Source of the DNA: RGIG990 sp045589455
GTDB lineage: Bacteria; Verrucomicrobiota; Kiritimatiellia; RFP12; UBA3636
NCBI GenBank assembly: GCA_045589455.1
Contig: JAZNPC010000066.1
Coordinates: 62,001-126,000 of the forward strand
DNA length: 64,000 nt
Direction of reading: 5' to 3'
Part shown: positions 1 through 8,375 of the stretch, in pieces
Layout of the letters: each line of letters begins with the position of its first letter
Numbering within the stretch: the stretch's first letter is position 1
Notes under the pieces: generated by a model
The model's database searches: none
The model's input: only the letters and a program-made list of their open reading frames with translations
Told to the model about the DNA's origin: nothing
Program-made: the position numbers and the translations under genes

Positions 1-1
1 A

Positions 2-598
2 ACTACCTTCTATATGATAGTGGGGCTAGTACGTCCAAACTCTGGTACAATCCATTTTAAGAATATGGATATCACTGATTTCCCAGTTTATAAAAGAGCA
101 CGTTCTGGTTTAGGCTATTTGGCTCAGGAAGCGTCTATCTTTAGAACAATGACAGTAGAGAATAATTTAATGGCTATTCTTGAAACTATGAAGCTAACTC
201 GAGCAGAGCGCAAGGCCCGTGCAGCAGAGCTTCTTGCCAAGTTTGGCCTAACACACGTAGCAAAGCAAAAGGCAATCACACTTAGTGGTGGTGAGCGCCG
301 TAAGCTTGAGATTGCTCGCTCTCTAGTGCAAAATCCATCTATTCTATTGCTTGATGAACCTTTTGCAGGTGTTGATCCAATTGCTGTAAGTGATATCCAA
401 CAGGTAATCAAGCAGTTACAAGATGATGGGTATGGAATTCTAATCACAGACCATAATGTGCGTGAAACCCTTAATGTTGTTGATAGAGCATACATTATGG
501 CAGATGGCCAAATCCTTACACAAGGCACAAAGGATGAGCTTATAAATGATCCAATTGCACGTAAGGTTTACTTAGGCGAAGATTTTAAGATGGTATAG
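2..598 (+). CDS. lptB: LptB, LPS export ABC ATPase (5' end outside window)
   Basis: The reading frame is open from the left edge, so the Walker A loop and start codon lie outside the window; the first visible residues, TTFYMIVGLVRPNSG, follow a P-loop in LptB. The ABC signature LSGGERRKLEIARS, Walker B LLLDEPFAGVDP and the switch histidine in ITDHNV are all present. In the family, LptB2 in the cytoplasm powers LptFG extraction of lipopolysaccharide from the inner membrane. The PFAGVDPIAV stretch is typical of LptB rather than of amino-acid transporter ATPases. The next genes are hpf and ptsH, recalling the proteobacterial lptB-rpoN-hpf-ptsN cluster. The gene implies a Gram-negative envelope. 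Confidence 0.93.
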   Translation, partial: TTFYMIVGLVRPNSGTIHFKNMDITDFPVYKRARSGLGYLAQEASIFRTMTVENNLMAILETMKLTRAERKARAAELLAKFGLTHVAKQKAITLSGGERRKLEIARSLVQNPSILLLDEPFAGVDPIAVSDIQQVIKQLQDDGYGILITDHNVRETLNVVDRAYIMADGQILTQGTKDELINDPIARKVYLGEDFKMV

Positions 599-627
599 AC
601 ATTTTTTACGAAAAATGCTACTATAAT
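596..627 (+). promoter_or_regulatory. Possible promoter before hpf
   Basis: A perfect TATAAT lies at 622-627, about 36 bases before the hpf start. Upstream matches to a -35 box are poor (TAGACA at 596-601 with a 20-base spacer). It sits in the only sizeable gap between lptB and hpf, so hpf-ptsH may be transcribed separately from lptB, as expected for a stationary-phase factor. This rests on the -10 box alone. Confidence 0.3.
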
Positions 628-662
628 TAGCAATAAAAAAACACGAACGAAAGGAGACTACT

Positions 663-959
663 ATGTCAATAGAATTAACAGTACGTCACACAGAGATTAA
701 CGATAAGGTTCAAGCTTTTGCTCGCGAAAAGGCAGATATGCTTGTCCAAGAGTTTCCTCATATTGAGCACGTCAAAATAGTTCTAGATAAGGATGGTCCT
801 TTTTACCTAGCAACCTTCAACGTACAGGGCGGTCAGGCTTGCACAGTTGAAAGCGATGCTCGTGGAGAAGAATTTATGTCAGCAATTACCTCAGCTGCTG
901 AGAAAGCATATACTCAGCTACGTAAGCATGCTCAAAAGCGTCAAGAGGTTAGATCATAG
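663..959 (+). CDS. hpf: Ribosome hibernation promoting factor (short HPF/YfiA family)
   Basis: At 98 residues this is the short form of the family, which binds the decoding centre of the 30S subunit and silences ribosomes under stress. The protein begins MSIELTVRHTEINDKVQAFA, the usual first strand and helix of the fold, and has the conserved basic C-terminal helix ending KAYTQLRKHAQKRQEVRS. A strong AAAGGAG ribosome site precedes the ATG. It lies between lptB and ptsH, a conserved neighbourhood in Gram-negative bacteria. No long-form C-terminal dimerisation domain is present. Confidence 0.92.
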   Translation: MSIELTVRHTEINDKVQAFAREKADMLVQEFPHIEHVKIVLDKDGPFYLATFNVQGGQACTVESDARGEEFMSAITSAAEKAYTQLRKHAQKRQEVRS

Positions 960-968
960 GAGGAAATA

Positions 969-1244
969 GTGACAATTACAAAAGAGCTTGAATTAGTAAA
1001 CAAATATGGTATGCACGTACGTCCTGCAGGCTCCTTAGCTAAGGTCTGTCAGAAGTATCAATCAGAAATAACCATAGATAATGCCGGCAATGCAGTTTCA
1101 GGTAAAAGCGTTCTTGGTTTGATGACTCTAGAGGCTCCAATGGGAACAGTATTGAAGGTTACAGCAATCGGTGATGACGCTGATAGAGCTATGGCGGAAA
1201 TTGAGGAACTGATAGCAAACCATTTTGGAATTGCTGATGAATAG
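969..1244 (+). CDS. ptsH: HPr-type phosphocarrier protein
   Basis: This 91-residue protein starts at GTG just after a strong AGGAGG site, nine bases behind hpf. The phosphorylatable histidine is H16 in GMHVRPAGS, and the regulatory serine site is S47 in GKSVLGLMTL, the HPr kinase target motif. HPr passes phosphate from enzyme I to sugar or nitrogen-type IIA proteins. No EI, IIA, IIBC, hprK or rapZ gene lies in the window, so it may act in a regulatory rather than a sugar-uptake system. A terminator follows. Confidence 0.93.
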   Translation: MTITKELELVNKYGMHVRPAGSLAKVCQKYQSEITIDNAGNAVSGKSVLGLMTLEAPMGTVLKVTAIGDDADRAMAEIEELIANHFGIADE

Positions 1245-1260
1245 CAACTTATAATTAAAC

Positions 1261-1304
1261 AGCAATTGCGGTGCGGATTTTCTGCGCCGCCTTTGCTATT
1301 TTAA
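1261..1304 (+). terminator. Rho-independent terminator after ptsH
   Basis: An interrupted hairpin pairs AGCAA (1261-1265) with TTGCT (1293-1297) and GCGGTGC (1268-1274) with GCGCCGC (1284-1290), allowing one G-U pair. A short T-rich tail follows. It ends the lptB-hpf-ptsH transcription unit. Confidence 0.75.
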
Positions 1305-1329
1305 GAGAGTTCTTTTTTAAGGATAAATA

Positions 1330-1572
1330 ATGCCGATTTACGAGTACATTTGTGATAAGTGTGGCCATGCATTTGAGCATCTAGCACGCAGCTATTCTGC
1401 GCCTGCCCCAGTATGCCCAAAATGCAATTCAGAGAAGACAACGAAACAATTTTCAACCTTCTCATCGCATACGGCTACCGCATGTGATCATTGCTCAAGT
1501 GGTGATATGTGTGCTAGTGGTGGCTCGGGGCATCATTGCTGTGGCGCAGGTTGTGGCTGTCACGGACACTAA
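1330..1572 (+). CDS. FmdB-type zinc-ribbon protein with Cys/His-rich tail
   Basis: The protein has 80 residues. Residues 1-45 form the FmdB regulatory-protein zinc ribbon: MPIYEYICDKCGHAFE with CxxC, then a second pair in CPKCNS. After about residue 50 comes a tail very rich in Cys, His and Gly (CDHCSSGDMC, HHCCGAGCGCHGH), a likely metal-binding segment. Members of this family are small cytoplasmic proteins of unsettled function; the original FmdB was proposed to regulate amidases. It stands alone between a terminator and a lipoprotein gene. The family call is firm, the function is not known. Confidence 0.85.
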   Translation: MPIYEYICDKCGHAFEHLARSYSAPAPVCPKCNSEKTTKQFSTFSSHTATACDHCSSGDMCASGGSGHHCCGAGCGCHGH

Positions 1573-1665
1573 ATCATGGATGATAAGTTATAACGAATTG
1601 TGAATAACATCAAACAAACAATTTTTATAAAAACAGAAAAAGTATAAAATCAAAGGGTATAAAAA

Positions 1666-1989
1666 ATGAAATTATTCAAGGTTATTGCATTAGCTATTAT
1701 GGCAGTGCTTATGACAACAGGTTGTGCAACAAAGATTCAATTTACTTCAGAGCCAGAGGGCGCTGTAGTCCGCTATCGAGGTGCTGGTCGTGCCGCATAT
1801 CGTTGGAATACTGCTTCTTCTCGTACACCATCTGAAACAAAGGTTTATTATGGCAAGATTACAGCATATGCTGTATGGACCGATGAAGATGGCACCCATG
1901 TCTATTCTGAGCCAAAGGATGTAGTCCTTTCTAACTGGAGAGATGTTGAGATAGTTCACTTTGATAGAGCAACAGAGGCTAGAAAATAA
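1666..1989 (+). CDS. Small lipoprotein, PEGA-like
   Basis: The protein has 107 residues, with a basic start, hydrophobic stretch and lipobox MTTGC, giving lipidation at about Cys20. The mature part, beginning ATKIQFTSEPEGAVVRYRG, resembles a PEGA-type beta domain (a P-E-G-A core), which is common in surface-associated lipoproteins. It precedes the LpxL-type acyltransferase gene by about 50 bases in the same direction. Function is unknown; envelope location is inferred from the lipobox. Confidence 0.75.
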   Translation: MKLFKVIALAIMAVLMTTGCATKIQFTSEPEGAVVRYRGAGRAAYRWNTASSRTPSETKVYYGKITAYAVWTDEDGTHVYSEPKDVVLSNWRDVEIVHFDRATEARK

Positions 1990-2041
1990 TCTTGTAATCT
2001 TAAGACTGCTAGAATTGTATTAAATATCTCGCAAGTGAATT

Positions 2042-2953
2042 ATGGCTAAGAAAAAGCGTAATAAATTTACTAATATCATAGAATATATCCCATTGCGTAT
2101 AGCAGTGTGGTTTATTGATATTATCCCAATAAGAGTATCTATTGCTCTAAGTAAGGGCTTTGGTACTCTTGTTTGGTGGGTTTTGCCTAATCGTAGAAAA
2201 CTTTCGATAAATAATGTGCTTCTAGCAGGAATTACAAAGGATAAAAAGGAAGCAAGGAAAATTGCTAAAAAGTCCTTTATTAGCTTTTCAATGCTTACAA
2301 TTGAATCCTTAGCCGCTTCAAGGCTAATAACTCCAGATACATTGGATAAATATATAGATGTTTCTGAGGTTTCACCTGAAGTTGAAAAATGCTTAAAGAA
2401 TCCTGATATAGGTGTTATTCTTTGCTCTGCTCATTTGGGAAATTGGGAAATAAGTGGTCATGCCATTTCCTTTTGGAAACGCCTAATTGCAGTTGCTCGT
2501 ACACTTGATAATCCATATGCTCAGCGCTTGCTAGAGAAGCGCAACCCTCGTCGTAATATCGAGATTGTTGCTAAGCATTCTGCAGATAGAGGAGCATTGT
2601 TACGTCCGTTGCGAAATGGAATGCTGCTTGGACTTATCTCAGATCAACATGCCACTTCACATCGCGTACTTGTTGATTTTATGGGAACACCAGCTTGGAC
2701 GCTTACATCTACTGCACGCCTGCATTTAGCCACTCGCTGCCCAATTGTTTGTGGCGTTGCTATCCGTACAGGATTTATGAAGTTTAAAATTCTAACAACT
2801 GGTCCATTTGAATTCTCTCCTAGTGATGATAAGGAAGCAGATATCCTAAAAATCACCCAGATTATGAACAAAGAACTAGAAAAATTTATTCGCCAATACC
2901 CTGAGCAGTATCTTTGGGCTCACAAACGTTGGCGCAAAATTAACAAACAATAA
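2042..2953 (+). CDS. LpxL/HtrB-family lipid A acyltransferase
   Basis: The 303-residue protein has the family's HX4D/E catalytic motif as H131-LGNW-E136 (AHLGNWE), followed by the usual basic and SDQHA segment near residue 203. The N-terminal hydrophobic region (about residues 13-45) would anchor it in the inner membrane. LpxL/M proteins transfer secondary acyl chains onto lipid A. The end, YPEQYLWAHKRWR, matches the common family ending QYLWxHRRWK. Together with lptB this supports an LPS-bearing outer membrane. Which acyl position it modifies cannot be told from sequence. Confidence 0.88.
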   Translation: MAKKKRNKFTNIIEYIPLRIAVWFIDIIPIRVSIALSKGFGTLVWWVLPNRRKLSINNVLLAGITKDKKEARKIAKKSFISFSMLTIESLAASRLITPDTLDKYIDVSEVSPEVEKCLKNPDIGVILCSAHLGNWEISGHAISFWKRLIAVARTLDNPYAQRLLEKRNPRRNIEIVAKHSADRGALLRPLRNGMLLGLISDQHATSHRVLVDFMGTPAWTLTSTARLHLATRCPIVCGVAIRTGFMKFKILTTGPFEFSPSDDKEADILKITQIMNKELEKFIRQYPEQYLWAHKRWRKINKQ

Positions 2954-2971
2954 TAATTGATAGGATTAACA

Positions 2972-4261
2972 ATGTCAGAAGAAAAAATTATGGAAGCTCA
3001 CCTTGGTGGTAAGGTAGCAACAAATCTTCCAAAGCCAATTAAATCAGTAGACGATTTGTGTGTTGCTTATACACCTGGCGTTGCTCTACCAGTGAAGAAG
3101 ATTGCTCAGGATGAGTCTCTTGCTTTTGATTATACCGCAAAGGGTGGTCTAGTTGCTGTAGTTTCCGATGGTACAGCTATTCTTGGTCTTGGTGATCTTG
3201 GAGCAACAGCTTCAATCCCTGTTATGGAGGGTAAGGCTGTTCTATTTAAGACATTTGCTGATGTTAATGCTTGGCCAGTAGTTTTAAATCATTGCCGCGA
3301 AAATGGAGAAAACACAGGCAAGACAGATCCACAGCGTGTTATTGATGCAGTGATGGCTATTGCACCAATGTATGGTGGTATCAACCTAGAGGATATTGCT
3401 TCTCCTGCATGCTTTGAGATTGAGGATAGACTTAATGAGATGCTTGATATCCCTGTTTTCCATGATGATCAGTGGGGTACAGCAGTTATCGTTAGCGCTG
3501 CAGTTCGCAACTATGCAATTTATAGCAATAAGAAGCTCGAGGATCTAAAGGTTGTTATCAGTGGTGCTGGTGCAGCAGGTCTTCGCATCCGTGATGTGCT
3601 TGAAGCAACTGGTGTGAAGGAATTCACAATGTGCGATAGTAAGGGCGTTATCTATAAGGGCCGCCCAATCAATAAGCCACACCTAGAGCGTGTTGCTGTT
3701 GAAACTGAGGCTCGTACAATTGCTGATGCACTAGTTGGCGCTGATGTTATGATTGGCGTATCTGCAGCAAATTGCATTAAGCCAGAGTGGGTTTTAAAGA
3801 TGGCAGATAATCCAGCAATCTTCGCTATGGCAAACCCTGATCCAGAGATTCGCCCAGAGCTAGTTGCAGAGGCATTCGGAGATAAGCCATATGTGATGGC
3901 AACAGGCCGCTCAGACTATCCAAACCAGATTAACAATGTTCTTTGCTTCCCATTCCTATTCCGTGGTGCTCTAGATGTTAAGGCACGCAAGATTACAATG
4001 GGTATGAAGCTCGCAGCCGCTAAGGCTCTTGCAGATGCTGCTCATCGTCCAGTTGATGAGGCAACAAAGGCTCTATATCCAAATGAGGATTTGGCCTTTG
4101 GCCGAAACTACATCATTCCAAAACCTTTCGATAAGGAAATTATGATTGATGTTTCCTCTGCTGTAGCACAAAAGGCAGTTGAAGAGGGTGTCGCTAGAGT
4201 AGATAACTTCGATATCGAAGCCTATAAGCAGCAGCTACGTGACCGCCAAAAGAATATGTAA
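2972..4261 (+). CDS. Malic enzyme (short, NAD(P)-dependent type)
   Basis: The ATG at 2972 (MSEEKIMEAHLGGK) is preferred to an upstream TTG because family members start here. At 429 residues it is the short bacterial form without a phosphotransacetylase domain. The N-terminal part has AYTPGVALPVKKI and the metal and substrate region VSDGTAILGLGDLG; the Rossmann part has VVISGAGAAGLRIRD near residue 190. It catalyses oxidative decarboxylation of malate to pyruvate in the cytoplasm. Pyridine nucleotide preference cannot be read with certainty. Confidence 0.94.
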   Translation: MSEEKIMEAHLGGKVATNLPKPIKSVDDLCVAYTPGVALPVKKIAQDESLAFDYTAKGGLVAVVSDGTAILGLGDLGATASIPVMEGKAVLFKTFADVNAWPVVLNHCRENGENTGKTDPQRVIDAVMAIAPMYGGINLEDIASPACFEIEDRLNEMLDIPVFHDDQWGTAVIVSAAVRNYAIYSNKKLEDLKVVISGAGAAGLRIRDVLEATGVKEFTMCDSKGVIYKGRPINKPHLERVAVETEARTIADALVGADVMIGVSAANCIKPEWVLKMADNPAIFAMANPDPEIRPELVAEAFGDKPYVMATGRSDYPNQINNVLCFPFLFRGALDVKARKITMGMKLAAAKALADAAHRPVDEATKALYPNEDLAFGRNYIIPKPFDKEIMIDVSSAVAQKAVEEGVARVDNFDIEAYKQQLRDRQKNM

Positions 4262-4280
4262 ATTTTAAGGAGTTTTTTTA

Positions 4281-6026
4281 ATGAGCTCAACAGAATATAA
4301 GCAAATAGAAGAGGTCTTGTCTGCATGGTTAAATGCTCGCTTCCGTGAGGTTTTCCCAGAGGCAGAAATTGGCGAAAATATTGGCCGTGTAATTCCTTCC
4401 GCAAATGCAGCCTTTGGTGATTTTCAGTGTAATGATGCAATGGCTCTTTCAAAGGTGTTGAAGCAGCCTCCTCGCAATATTGCAACTAAGGTTGTAGAGG
4501 GTCTAGAGCTTCCTCCAATGCTTTCAAAGCTTGAGATTGCTGGCCCAGGCTTCATCAACATCACAATCTCTTCAGATTTTATCGCAGAGAGCTTGCTAGC
4601 AATGGCTGCTGCAGATAAGTGTGGCATCCCACAATGTGGAGAGGGTCATACTGTTGTAATTGACTACTCAAGCCCTAACGTTGCAAAGCCAATGCACATT
4701 GGTCACATTCGTTCAACAGTTATTGGTTCTGCAATTGATAAGCTACATCGCGCACTTGGCTACAATGTTATCGCTGATAATCACCTAGGTGACTGGGGTA
4801 CACAGTTTGGTATCATCATTATGGGCTATCGTAACTTTGTAGACAAAGAGAAGCTTGCAACAGAGCCAGCAACAGAGCTAGAGCGCTGCTATGTTCAGAG
4901 CTATGCTCGTGCAAAGGATGATGAAGAGTGGATGAATCGCTGCCGCGAGGAGCTTGTAAAGCTTCAGCAGGGTGATGAAGAAAATCTTGCTCTTTGGAAG
5001 GAATTTATCCGTCTTTCAATGATTGAGTTTAACCGCGTTTTTGCACGTCTAGGTGTACGCTTCGATCTTACCCGCGGTGAGAGCTACTATCAGCCTGTCC
5101 TAAAGAGCGTTGTTGATCGCCTTGAAGAGGCTGGCCTTGCAAAGGAGAGCGAGGGCGCAATGATTGTTGATCTTGAGTCCGAGAAGCTTGGTGTTTGCAT
5201 TGTTCGTAAGAGCGATGGTGGCTTTAACTATGCCACAACTGATATTGCCACAGTTGAGTCTCGTGTAACAGAATTCTCTCCAGAAAAGATTGTTTATGTT
5301 ACTGACGAGCGCCAGCAGCTACACTTTAAGCAGTTCTTTAATATCTGCCGTAAGATGAATATTGCTCCTGAGAGCACTGCTCTTGAGCATGTTTGGTTCG
5401 GTCTAATGCGTTTGCCAGAGGGAACCTTCTCAACACGTCAGGGCAATGTAATTAAGCTTGAAGCATTGCTTGATGAGGCAGAGAGTCGCGCTCGTAAGAT
5501 TATCTCTGAGTCTCGTCCAGACATGCCAGAGGAAGAGGCTGCAGAGCTTGCAGCTAAGATTGGTATTGGTGCAGTTAAGTATTCTGATTTGAGCCAAGAC
5601 CCACGTACAATGATTACATTTACTTGGGACAAGGCATTATCTTTAGATGGTAACTCAGGTCCATACTTGCAGTATGCACATGCCCGTATTCGTAGCGTTC
5701 TTGAGAAGTACAAGGCACAGTTCCCAGAGCTAAATTATGAGAGCTATCCTATTGTGCTTAATGAGGATATTGAGCGTAGCCTTGCATTGAAGCTAGCCAT
5801 GTATCCTTCTGCAGTTAAAAAGGCTGCTCAAAGCTATCGCCCATGCGTGCTTGCAGACTATCTATATGAGCTATCACAGCTCTATAGTAGCTTCTATCAG
5901 CGTGTTCCATTCCTCAAGGCAGAGGAGGGTGTTCGTGAGAGCCGTATCCGCATCTGCTCAATCGTAGCAAAGGTTCTTTCACAAGGTCTTGGAATACTTG
6001 GTATCGAGGCTCCTGAGAGAATCTAA
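4281..6026 (+). CDS. argS: Arginyl-tRNA synthetase
   Basis: This class I synthetase has 581 residues. The N-terminal Add-1 domain covers about residues 1-110. The HIGH motif lies in SPNVAKPMHIGHIRST (131-146). The KMSKS-equivalent is degenerate, GTFSTRQGNVIKLE, as is usual in ArgRS. The C-terminal DALR anticodon-binding domain ends VLSQGLGILGIEAPERI. A good AAGGAG site precedes the start, 19 bases after malic enzyme. A strong terminator follows immediately, so malic enzyme and argS probably share one transcript. Confidence 0.97.
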   Translation: MSSTEYKQIEEVLSAWLNARFREVFPEAEIGENIGRVIPSANAAFGDFQCNDAMALSKVLKQPPRNIATKVVEGLELPPMLSKLEIAGPGFINITISSDFIAESLLAMAAADKCGIPQCGEGHTVVIDYSSPNVAKPMHIGHIRSTVIGSAIDKLHRALGYNVIADNHLGDWGTQFGIIIMGYRNFVDKEKLATEPATELERCYVQSYARAKDDEEWMNRCREELVKLQQGDEENLALWKEFIRLSMIEFNRVFARLGVRFDLTRGESYYQPVLKSVVDRLEEAGLAKESEGAMIVDLESEKLGVCIVRKSDGGFNYATTDIATVESRVTEFSPEKIVYVTDERQQLHFKQFFNICRKMNIAPESTALEHVWFGLMRLPEGTFSTRQGNVIKLEALLDEAESRARKIISESRPDMPEEEAAELAAKIGIGAVKYSDLSQDPRTMITFTWDKALSLDGNSGPYLQYAHARIRSVLEKYKAQFPELNYESYPIVLNEDIERSLALKLAMYPSAVKKAAQSYRPCVLADYLYELSQLYSSFYQRVPFLKAEEGVRESRIRICSIVAKVLSQGLGILGIEAPERI

Positions 6027-6032
6027 AAAAAC

Positions 6033-6068
6033 AAAAAGGTGTGGGCAATGGTCCACGCCTTTTTTGTT
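6033..6068 (+). terminator. Rho-independent terminator after argS
   Basis: GGTGTGG pairs with CCACGCC (one G-U pair) around a seven-base loop, flanked by an A-run before and a T-run after. This is a canonical intrinsic terminator a few bases beyond the argS stop. Confidence 0.9.
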
Positions 6069-6165
6069 TTAGGTAATAGGTAAAAGCTGCTGTTTTTTTT
6101 GACAGGATTTACCAAGCTTTATTGTGCTCTACGTCGCGTGCGGCGCAGGTGTATGATTCTCTCTC

Positions 6166-6390
6166 GCCACCACACGCACCACGCTCCTTGTCTCAATAGC
6201 CTGGTGGGTCGTACACATTAGCGCTTGGCAGTTGCATTATTGCTTCGTCAGATTTCGCAATAACAAAGGCAACAACAAGCGGTAATGTGCGCGCTAGCGC
6301 CTCAACACCACACCCATCACACAAGCCCAGCGTCCTCCGCGTCCACTGCGTCTCCGCGTCCCTTTTTCGCACTTCTAGCCACCACACAAG
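6166..6390 (+). repeat. Composite dispersed repeat, copy 1
   Basis: This GC-rich stretch in an AT-rich genome has three parts. 6166-6209 is nearly repeated at 41544-41588. 6214-6289 is an imperfect palindrome whose ends CACATTAGCGCTTG and CAAGCGGTAATGTG are inverted copies with one mismatch. 6306-6390 is a GCGTC-rich module ending CGCACTTCTAGCCACCAC. The last two parts recur in the same order at 12155-12309. It carries no gene and resembles a non-autonomous, REP- or MITE-like element. Confidence 0.7.
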
Positions 6391-6574
6391 TAACCCTATA
6401 ACCCATCCGTGTTTTTGAACTTTCTTTAAATTCAAGCACACACATGTAAAAACACGTTTAAAAACGGCATCCGTGTACAATCATTACTTGAAACGACTTA
6501 AGAAATACATTATAATTAGGTATATATAAGTGTATCTTTTGTCTGTTAAATTTTAAGTGTTTTGGAGCAAGTCG
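6391..6574. other. Leader region of cdaA
   Basis: Between the dispersed repeat and the cdaA start lie about 100 bases of AT-rich sequence, the promoter at 6488-6516 and the ribosome site TTTGGAGC near 6560. No gene or further repeat is seen. Confidence 0.6.
6488..6516 (+). promoter_or_regulatory. Sigma-70 type promoter of cdaA-cdaR
   Basis: TTGAAA (6488-6493), a 17-base spacer and a perfect TATAAT (6511-6516) lie about 60 bases before the cdaA start. This is one of the two clearest promoters in the window and probably drives cdaA, cdaR, coaB and the genes that follow closely. Confidence 0.75.
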
Positions 6575-7459
6575 ATGCCCTCCTTTATCCAATCCATATT
6601 AGATATTTCACAAATTCTAATTTTAGCTATACCGATCTATTTTCTATTGAAATTCTTGCGTCCTCGTAAGGGTTATAGAATGCTAATTGGTATGCTGGTA
6701 TTGTTCATTTTGTTAGGAATGTTTTCTCGCGTGCTTGATTTGTCAGAGCTAAATTGGATTCTAGAGCATGCAATCTCATTAATACCTATTTCTCTTGTAA
6801 TTATTTTCCAACAGGACTTGCGCCTTGGGCTAGCAGAAATTGCAGGACGCAGAGCTGGCGGTCAGCTTAAAGCTTCAAATGAAGAGGTAAAGGAAGAGCT
6901 TCTTAGCGCGGTTGAAATCCTTATGCGCAGAAAGATTGGTGCGCTTATAGCAATAGAGCGAAATGTTCGTTTAGATGAATTTATAGGAACTACGGGTGTT
7001 AAATTAGATTGCTCAATACTTGACGAGTTAATAGTTTCATTGTTTTTCCCAAATTCTCCACTTCATGATGGTGGAATGATTATTCGCAATGGTCGTATTT
7101 GTGCAGCATCATGCGTGTTCCCAGTTTCAACAGTTCAAGTGGGACGTCGTTTCGGTACACGCCATCGTGCTGCAATCGGCCTTTCAGAGCATACTGATGC
7201 TCTAATAATAATTGTGTCAGAAGAGCTTGGTATATTGTCTGTTGCATATAATGGACAGATTTATCGTGGCTTAAAGATAGCAGAGTTAAAGGAGTTACTA
7301 AATGTTGTAGCCCAAGAGTCAAGTAAGGTTGGTGAGGCTATTTCAACAATGGGTAGTCAGCAGGAAATAGATAATGCTGCTGCATCTCCACGTAGTACTA
7401 TTAGAGAGAAGGATTTGCTTGCTGATGCAATCGAAAAGCTTGATAAGGAGATAAGATAA
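6575..7459 (+). CDS. cdaA: CdaA-type diadenylate cyclase (c-di-AMP synthase)
   Basis: The ATG at 6575 follows a GGAG site; the GTG at 6557 would place that site inside the gene. The 294-residue protein has three N-terminal membrane segments (about 10-28, 36-50, 62-78) and a DAC domain. The nucleotide-binding motifs are HDGGMII (D165-G166-G167) and GTRHRA (R196-H197-R198). It condenses two ATP to c-di-AMP at the inner membrane face. The first motif is DGG rather than the usual DGA, a mild substitution. It is followed one base later by the YbbR/CdaR gene, the classical partner. Confidence 0.93.
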   Translation: MPSFIQSILDISQILILAIPIYFLLKFLRPRKGYRMLIGMLVLFILLGMFSRVLDLSELNWILEHAISLIPISLVIIFQQDLRLGLAEIAGRRAGGQLKASNEEVKEELLSAVEILMRRKIGALIAIERNVRLDEFIGTTGVKLDCSILDELIVSLFFPNSPLHDGGMIIRNGRICAASCVFPVSTVQVGRRFGTRHRAAIGLSEHTDALIIIVSEELGILSVAYNGQIYRGLKIAELKELLNVVAQESSKVGEAISTMGSQQEIDNAAASPRSTIREKDLLADAIEKLDKEIR

Positions 7460-7460
7460 A

Positions 7461-8366
7461 ATGAAGCCAACGCTCTGGTCTCGCTTTATTAAATGGTGTG
7501 GATTTATATTTGATTCAATATCAAATTTTGTTTCTAGAAATTTTGGTTCAAATGTTGGATTAAAAATTTTATCCGTCATTTTGGCTTTTGTTATAATTCT
7601 TGTTATAAGTGAGAGAACAGGAGTAGTAAAAGAATTTACTGTTCCTGTAAAGATAACTATGGAGACAAAGAATACTGCTCTTTCTAGTTATACACCTAGC
7701 GAAGTAAAGGTCTCTTTAAAAGGAACACTAGAGGATTTAAGTGTTATCGATGCATCCTTGCTTTATGCAGAGATAATAATTGATAAAGATTATAAGAGTG
7801 GAGAGCAGATAACTAGAAGATTATATTCTACTAATATTAAAAATAATGGTAATTTGCGTGTAGAAGATATTTCACCGCATGAAATAGATGTTGTTTTTGA
7901 TAAAGAAGCTCGTCGTAAAATTCCTGTTGCATTGCCAAATCTAGAGGGTTCTCCTTTGCAAGGTGGAACGGCATCGGTAAGATTTGTTTCTGGTCATGAG
8001 GTAACAGTAGTTGGTTCAGAGCTTGGTCTAGACCGTTTAGGTGGTGTAAGTTTTTCTTCTCAACCAATTGATGTGTCAAATCGTTCAGCTAGCTTTGAGC
8101 ATGATGTTGAAATCGTTGTTCCACCAGATGTTGGTGTGAAAACGATAGAACCAAAAAAATTAAAGGTTTTTGTCGAGATTATTTTACCTCAGGCAGAGGA
8201 AGTAGAAGGGGTGTCTGACTCGCCACAAACAGTTGTCGAGGCAGAAGGAGAAATTCAAGAAGAGCAAGAGCCTTCAGAAGAAGAATCTGTTATTGTAGAC
8301 ATAAATGTTGCTCCAGAAGAGGAAGGAAATAATGAACCTTCTGCTTTAGAGCAAAGTGCAGAGTAG
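7461..8366 (+). CDS. cdaR: YbbR-domain protein, CdaA regulator
   Basis: The 301-residue protein has one membrane segment (about residues 33-50) and then extracytoplasmic YbbR-type repeats (about 55-245), for example VPVKITMETKNTALSSYTPSEVKVSLKG. The last 60 residues are acidic and Glu-rich. In Firmicutes, CdaR binds CdaA and tunes its cyclase activity across the membrane. The start lies one base beyond the cdaA stop, implying translational coupling. The acidic tail is not part of the usual domain and its role is unknown. Confidence 0.87.
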   Translation: MKPTLWSRFIKWCGFIFDSISNFVSRNFGSNVGLKILSVILAFVIILVISERTGVVKEFTVPVKITMETKNTALSSYTPSEVKVSLKGTLEDLSVIDASLLYAEIIIDKDYKSGEQITRRLYSTNIKNNGNLRVEDISPHEIDVVFDKEARRKIPVALPNLEGSPLQGGTASVRFVSGHEVTVVGSELGLDRLGGVSFSSQPIDVSNRSASFEHDVEIVVPPDVGVKTIEPKKLKVFVEIILPQAEEVEGVSDSPQTVVEAEGEIQEEQEPSEEESVIVDINVAPEEEGNNEPSALEQSAE

Positions 8367-8375
8367 GGGGTATTT

